A stretch of DNA of 64,000 nucleotides from Caulobacter flavus (GTDB taxonomy: Bacteria > Pseudomonadota > Alphaproteobacteria > Caulobacterales > Caulobacteraceae), in the NCBI RefSeq assembly GCF_003722335.1, contig NZ_CP026100.1, positions 3,570,001 to 3,634,000 of the forward strand. Reading direction: 5' to 3'. How positions within the stretch are numbered: the first letter of the stretch is position 1; each line of letters starts with the position of its first letter. This document shows positions 62,960-64,000 of the stretch, piece by piece. A program made the translations under genes and the position numbers. Below the pieces are notes generated by a model. It was given only the letters and a program-made list of their open reading frames with translations, was not told where the DNA came from and made no database searches.

Positions 62960-63955
62960 ATGAAACGCCGATCGCATTCCCTGCTCATCGGACTGGCCGC
63001 CGGCGTCGGCGGGGTCCTGCTGGTCTCGGGCGTGGCCCAGGCCCAGTGCGTGACCTTCGACCCCGTCGTGCTGTCGGGCACCTTCGATCCGTTCAATCCG
63101 ACCGGCACGACGGTGCAGACCCTGTCCATCACCGCGCGGCGTCCGCCGGCGGTGGGCGGCAAGAAGACGCAGGAGGTGAACTTCATCTATCTGCGCCGGC
63201 CCGACACGCCTTCGAGCCTGACGATCGTTCAGACCTCGACGGGCGGCCAGATCCTGGAAAACCCGCCAGGCCACGTGCTCGACCCCAACAACGTCAATCC
63301 CAACGAGGTCGAGCTGAACTTCGGCGGCGTGGGCCAGCCCGACGTGCAGACCTTTATGGTGACGATCACCGTGCCCAGCGGCGCCGACCTGCCGGCCGGG
63401 ACGACCGATCTGTTCCTGGACCAGAAATACTACTGCAAGCGCACCGGCGGCGCGGCCGACGAGCAGGGGGTGATCCCCAACTCGCTCGACATCCGCATCA
63501 ACGTGCTCAGCGCCCTGCAGGCCAGCTTCGTGGGTCCGGCGCTGGACTTCGGCGAGATCGGCGCTCTGGCGACGGCCTCGCTGCCGTCGACGCCCAACTC
63601 GGTCAAGCAGCGCACCGGCAACGTCCGGGTCGCCAGCTCGGGGCCGTATTCGGTGGCCCTGACCTCGGCCAACCAGTTCCGGATGACCTATGCGGGCGGC
63701 AACCTGGCCACGGCGAACCAGCGGATTCCCTATCAGCTGGACTTCCTGGGGCAGACCAAGACCACGGCCTCGCCGACCTTCAGCACCGTCACCTGCTCGC
63801 GCGCGGGCCTGTCGGGGCAGTACCTGGCGGTGACGCCGACCCTGCTGGAGGGCGGCGCGGGCAAGGTTCCGTCGCCCAACTACCAGGACATCCTGACGGT
63901 GACCGTCACGCCTCTGGCCGTGCCGACGGGCACGACGCCGGTCGCCTGCATGTAA
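62960..63955 (+). CDS. SCPU-type tip-adhesin-like protein (CsuE position)
   Basis: The 331-residue protein has a signal peptide (MKRRSHSLLIGLAAGVGGVL to AQAQ, ~28). It is longer than the seven small subunits. Residues about 30-180 are an unrelated beta-rich domain with the FDPVVLSGTFDPFNP opening. The C-terminal half has SCPU-like features: ALDFGEIGALATASLPSTP, RVASSGPYSVALTSANQ and a strand-rich end DILTVTVTPL. Four Cys residues lie in YYCKR, TVTCSRAG and the C-terminal VACM. It occupies the position of CsuE, the tip adhesin of the Acinetobacter Csu system, so an adhesive role is likely. A hairpin follows at the window edge. Confidence 0.85.
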   Translation: MKRRSHSLLIGLAAGVGGVLLVSGVAQAQCVTFDPVVLSGTFDPFNPTGTTVQTLSITARRPPAVGGKKTQEVNFIYLRRPDTPSSLTIVQTSTGGQILENPPGHVLDPNNVNPNEVELNFGGVGQPDVQTFMVTITVPSGADLPAGTTDLFLDQKYYCKRTGGAADEQGVIPNSLDIRINVLSALQASFVGPALDFGEIGALATASLPSTPNSVKQRTGNVRVASSGPYSVALTSANQFRMTYAGGNLATANQRIPYQLDFLGQTKTTASPTFSTVTCSRAGLSGQYLAVTPTLLEGGAGKVPSPNYQDILTVTVTPLAVPTGTTPVACM

Positions 63956-63970
63956 CCTCGGCCCAGCCTG

Positions 63971-64000
63971 AAAAAGCCCCGCCGGCGCGAGCCGACGGGG
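63971..64000 (+). terminator. Terminator hairpin at window edge (truncated)
   Basis: AAAAAGCCCCGCCGGC and the complementary GCCGACGGGG enclose a GCGA loop with one mismatch. The T-run, if present, lies outside the window. It ends the fimbrial operon 16 bases after the last stop. Confidence 0.6.

Noticed and set aside
60949..63186. 745-codon reverse-strand open frame opposite the usher gene
   Set aside because: Antisense shadow of a clear usher with no supporting motif or start signal.

Overview
This is a GC-rich alphaproteobacterial chromosome segment, most likely from Caulobacter or a close relative. The evidence is two HWE-family histidine kinases, SusC-like use of TonB-dependent receptors beside sugar-polymer enzymes, promoter motifs of the Caulobacter housekeeping type, one CtrA-type box, and dispersed CTCCCCCTCTGGGGGAG and GTCATCCCGG repeats of a kind I recall from Caulobacterales. 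The genus is inferred; no rRNA or tRNA gene is present to test it. No CRISPR array, transposase or prophage gene was seen.

Left third (1-19.2 kb): a stress and signalling neighbourhood. It holds a hybrid HWE kinase cut by the left edge, a large-subunit catalase, an isochorismatase-like hydrolase, an SRPBCC/zinc-alcohol-dehydrogenase/SDR operon, a second HWE kinase, a Crp/Fnr-type regulator, two stand-alone receivers, a DUF4142 lipoprotein, a GH65 glycosidase/phosphorylase and small conserved proteins. It is followed by housekeeping genes (dusA, an outer-membrane beta-barrel, ybaK, an aminotransferase).

Middle (19.2-44.6 kb): polysaccharide use. A Tat-exported PL26-like rhamnogalacturonan exolyase stands alone. 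An OmpR/EnvZ-type pair follows, whose sensor has a very long Pro/Gly-rich periplasmic insert. Next is a LacI regulator, TonB receptor, two GH3 glycosidases, a type-B carboxylesterase and a small HTH-like protein; the receptor promoter is bracketed by two identical palindromes. After a peptidase, an HTTM pair and a lactonase comes a cell-surface-signalling unit: FecI-type sigma factor, FecR, a TonB receptor with STN domain, and a pectin methylesterase. The sigma gene and the receptor gene carry near-identical bipartite upstream elements.

Right third (44.6-64 kb): the glyoxylate shunt (aceA, aceB) with a divergent ScfR/RamB-like regulator, FadE-type acyl-CoA dehydrogenase and a CoA hydrolase/transferase, which together would support growth on fatty acids or acetate. 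A LuxR-type regulator then diverges from an archaic chaperone-usher (Csu-like) operon with seven small paralogous subunit-like proteins, chaperone, usher and a tip-like protein. The operon ends at a hairpin on the right edge of the window.
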